A stretch of 6,436 nucleotides of DNA from Flavobacteriaceae bacterium (GTDB taxonomy: Bacteria; Bacteroidota; Bacteroidia; Flavobacteriales; Flavobacteriaceae), in contig JALWYP010000219.1 in the NCBI GenBank assembly GCA_026992695.1, positions 1 through 6,436 of the forward strand, in the 5' to 3' direction. Made by a program: the position numbers and the translations under genes. The notes under the pieces are model-generated. The model saw only the letters and a program-made list of their open reading frames with translations. It was not told the origin of the DNA and did no database searches. Shown one piece after another: positions 5,400 to 6,436 of the stretch. Each line of letters opens with the position of its first letter. The stretch's first letter is position 1.

Positions 5400-6083
5400 A
5401 TGAGTCTTAAAAACCTAATTTTTGTTACTATTTCTCTTTTTTTTATTCAAACGATTACCGCACAACGAAGAGCGGCTCAATATAACCACCTTGGAATACA
5501 TGGAGGCGTTACTATATTTGATATTAGCACATCAAACTTTACTACTAAAAAAAACCTTGGGGTGTCTTTTGGTTTTCAAACAAGAGGAACATTTTATGCA
5601 AGCACCAGACTTAATTTAGAGTTTGACATGGTTTATGGGATTTCATTTACTAATAATAAAATATCTATTATTGCCCGCGAGATAGGAACCCCAAACTCCC
5701 GAAGCGAAGTAGAATATACTATTTCTTCAGCACAAGTTGTTTTTTTAGGAAGCCTTGTATTAATACCCAATAGTTTAAGTTTTGAGTTGGGACCGGTGTT
5801 AAATATAAATGGGAAAATGAAACTTAAATCAGATAGGTTTAAAGACTATACTCTTGAGGGATATAATACACTTAAAACCACAGATATTCAAGATATTTCA
5901 AAAGTAAATTTCTTAATTCAAGGAGGGGTTACATTGGGGATAGAAAACTTTAGACTTTTAGCACAATACCAATATGGTGTTACGAATATGTTTAACAAAT
6001 TAAACGATAAAGAGTTTGATGAAGAGATAGATTTTAACGGTAAATCTGGAACTGTAATTCTTGGGGCAGTTATTTATTTTTAA
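5400..6083 (+). CDS. PorT-like small outer-membrane beta-barrel protein
   Basis: A 227-residue exported protein. Residues 1-21 make a signal peptide (MSLKN, then a hydrophobic core, ending TITA before Gln22). The rest alternates hydrophobic and polar residues in about eight beta-strand-like stretches, for example GIHGGVTIFDIS, NLGVSFGFQTRG, STRLNLEFDMVYG, QVVFLGSLVLIP, FLIQGGVTLGIE and FRLLAQYQYGV. It ends in an aromatic residue (GAVIYF), the usual outer-membrane barrel signature recognised by the BAM machinery. This fits the PorT/OMP_b-brl type common in Bacteroidota; no specific function can be assigned. An in-frame TTG nine bases earlier (5391) would add MFS, but the ATG gives a normal signal peptide and lies after a good promoter, so it is preferred. 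Its last 14 bases overlap the 3' end of gltX on the other strand, with no room for a separate terminator hairpin. Confidence 0.82.
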   Translation: MSLKNLIFVTISLFFIQTITAQRRAAQYNHLGIHGGVTIFDISTSNFTTKKNLGVSFGFQTRGTFYASTRLNLEFDMVYGISFTNNKISIIAREIGTPNSRSEVEYTISSAQVVFLGSLVLIPNSLSFELGPVLNINGKMKLKSDRFKDYTLEGYNTLKTTDIQDISKVNFLIQGGVTLGIENFRLLAQYQYGVTNMFNKLNDKEFDEEIDFNGKSGTVILGAVIYF

Positions 6084-6436
6084 TAAAATCAATTGCTTTT
6101 TCAATCCGGCTAACGGTTTCTTCTTTTCCTAATACCGAGGCAATTTCAAACACATCTGGACCTTTCATTTCGCCAACCAAGGCTAATCGTAAAGGCATCA
6201 TAACTTTACCAAAACCCATTTCTTGTGAGGTTATCCAATCTTTTATTTTTGAAGAAATTTTTCCGGCAGAAAAATCATCCACTTCAGTTAGCAATTCAAC
6301 AACGTGTTTTAAAATTTCGGGAGTGTCTTCTTTAAAAGCTTTTTTTGCAGCTTTTGCAGCATAGGAACTTGGAGTAATAAAAAAGAAATCACCTTGTTCC
6401 CAAAAATCGTTAACAAATGTGGCTCGCTCTTTTAAT
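6070..6436 (-). CDS. gltX: Glutamyl-tRNA synthetase, C-terminal part (cut by window edge)
   Basis: The frame is open from the right edge to the stop codon at 6070-6072 and encodes the last 121 residues of a longer protein. The visible part begins LKERATFVNDFWEQGDFFF and ends IEKAIDFIKNK. It matches the all-helical C-terminal anticodon-binding domain of bacterial GluRS: the LKERATF-x-x-DF stretch, the acidic middle, the W-x-x-x-x-E segment (DWITSQEMGFGKVMMPLRLAL) with the conserved K-x-x-M-P-L-R-x-A-L motif, then E-x-x-G-P-D-V and a final VLGKEET-x-x-R-I helix. GluRS charges tRNA-Glu in the cytoplasm. The catalytic domain with HIGH and KMSKS motifs lies outside the window. A TTG at 6292-6294 is internal, not a start. 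The gene is convergent with, and overlaps by 14 bases, the outer-membrane barrel gene. The KMMPLR match makes the call strong. Confidence 0.92.
   Translation of the reverse strand, partial: LKERATFVNDFWEQGDFFFITPSSYAAKAAKKAFKEDTPEILKHVVELLTEVDDFSAGKISSKIKDWITSQEMGFGKVMMPLRLALVGEMKGPDVFEIASVLGKEETVSRIEKAIDFIKNK

Noticed and set aside
6070..6294. A separate 74-residue gene starting at a TTG
   Set aside because: The frame continues open to the window edge and the upstream residues match GluRS, so it is the tail of gltX.

Overview
The window is AT-rich chromosomal DNA that looks like a member of the Bacteroidota, most likely a marine or freshwater Flavobacteriaceae. Four things point there: TAnnTTTG-type -7 promoter boxes before five transcription units, no Shine-Dalgarno sequences before the genes, a head-GIN (DUF2807) secreted protein, and a PorT-like small outer-membrane barrel. 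The genes are core and single-copy in character. I see no insertion sequence, integrase, CRISPR array, phage gene or toxin-antitoxin pair.

Layout from left to right: (1) a secreted GIN-domain protein (64-738, +); (2) a 256-base gap with a nested inverted repeat and then a promoter lying directly on the start codon of a LysE-type six-helix exporter (995-1675, +); (3) a hairpin terminator shared tail-to-tail with a tRNA-Cys(GCA) gene (1709-1779, -); (4) folB, dihydroneopterin aldolase (1856-2212, -), divergent from glnS, glutaminyl-tRNA synthetase (2278-4308, +), with two -7 boxes in the 65-base gap whose predicted transcripts overlap at their 5' ends; (5) a second bidirectional terminator, starting inside the glnS reading frame, between glnS and an SPFH/band-7 membrane protein (4329-5312, -); (6) a small outer-membrane barrel (5400-6083, +) whose last 14 bases overlap the 3' end of gltX, glutamyl-tRNA synthetase (6070 to beyond the right edge, -).

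Functionally this is a housekeeping neighbourhood. Two aminoacyl-tRNA synthetases for the Glu/Gln pair and a tRNA-Cys sit with a folate-biosynthesis enzyme and four envelope proteins (one secreted, one outer-membrane, two inner-membrane). Strand changes nearly every gene, so most genes are probably single transcription units rather than an operon.

I found no convincing new multi-gene system. The points most worth a second look are the roughly 115-residue helical extension on GlnRS, the strong resemblance of the SPFH protein to plant HIR proteins, the overlapping folB/glnS promoters, the near-leaderless LysE-family gene, and the nested inverted repeat upstream of it.
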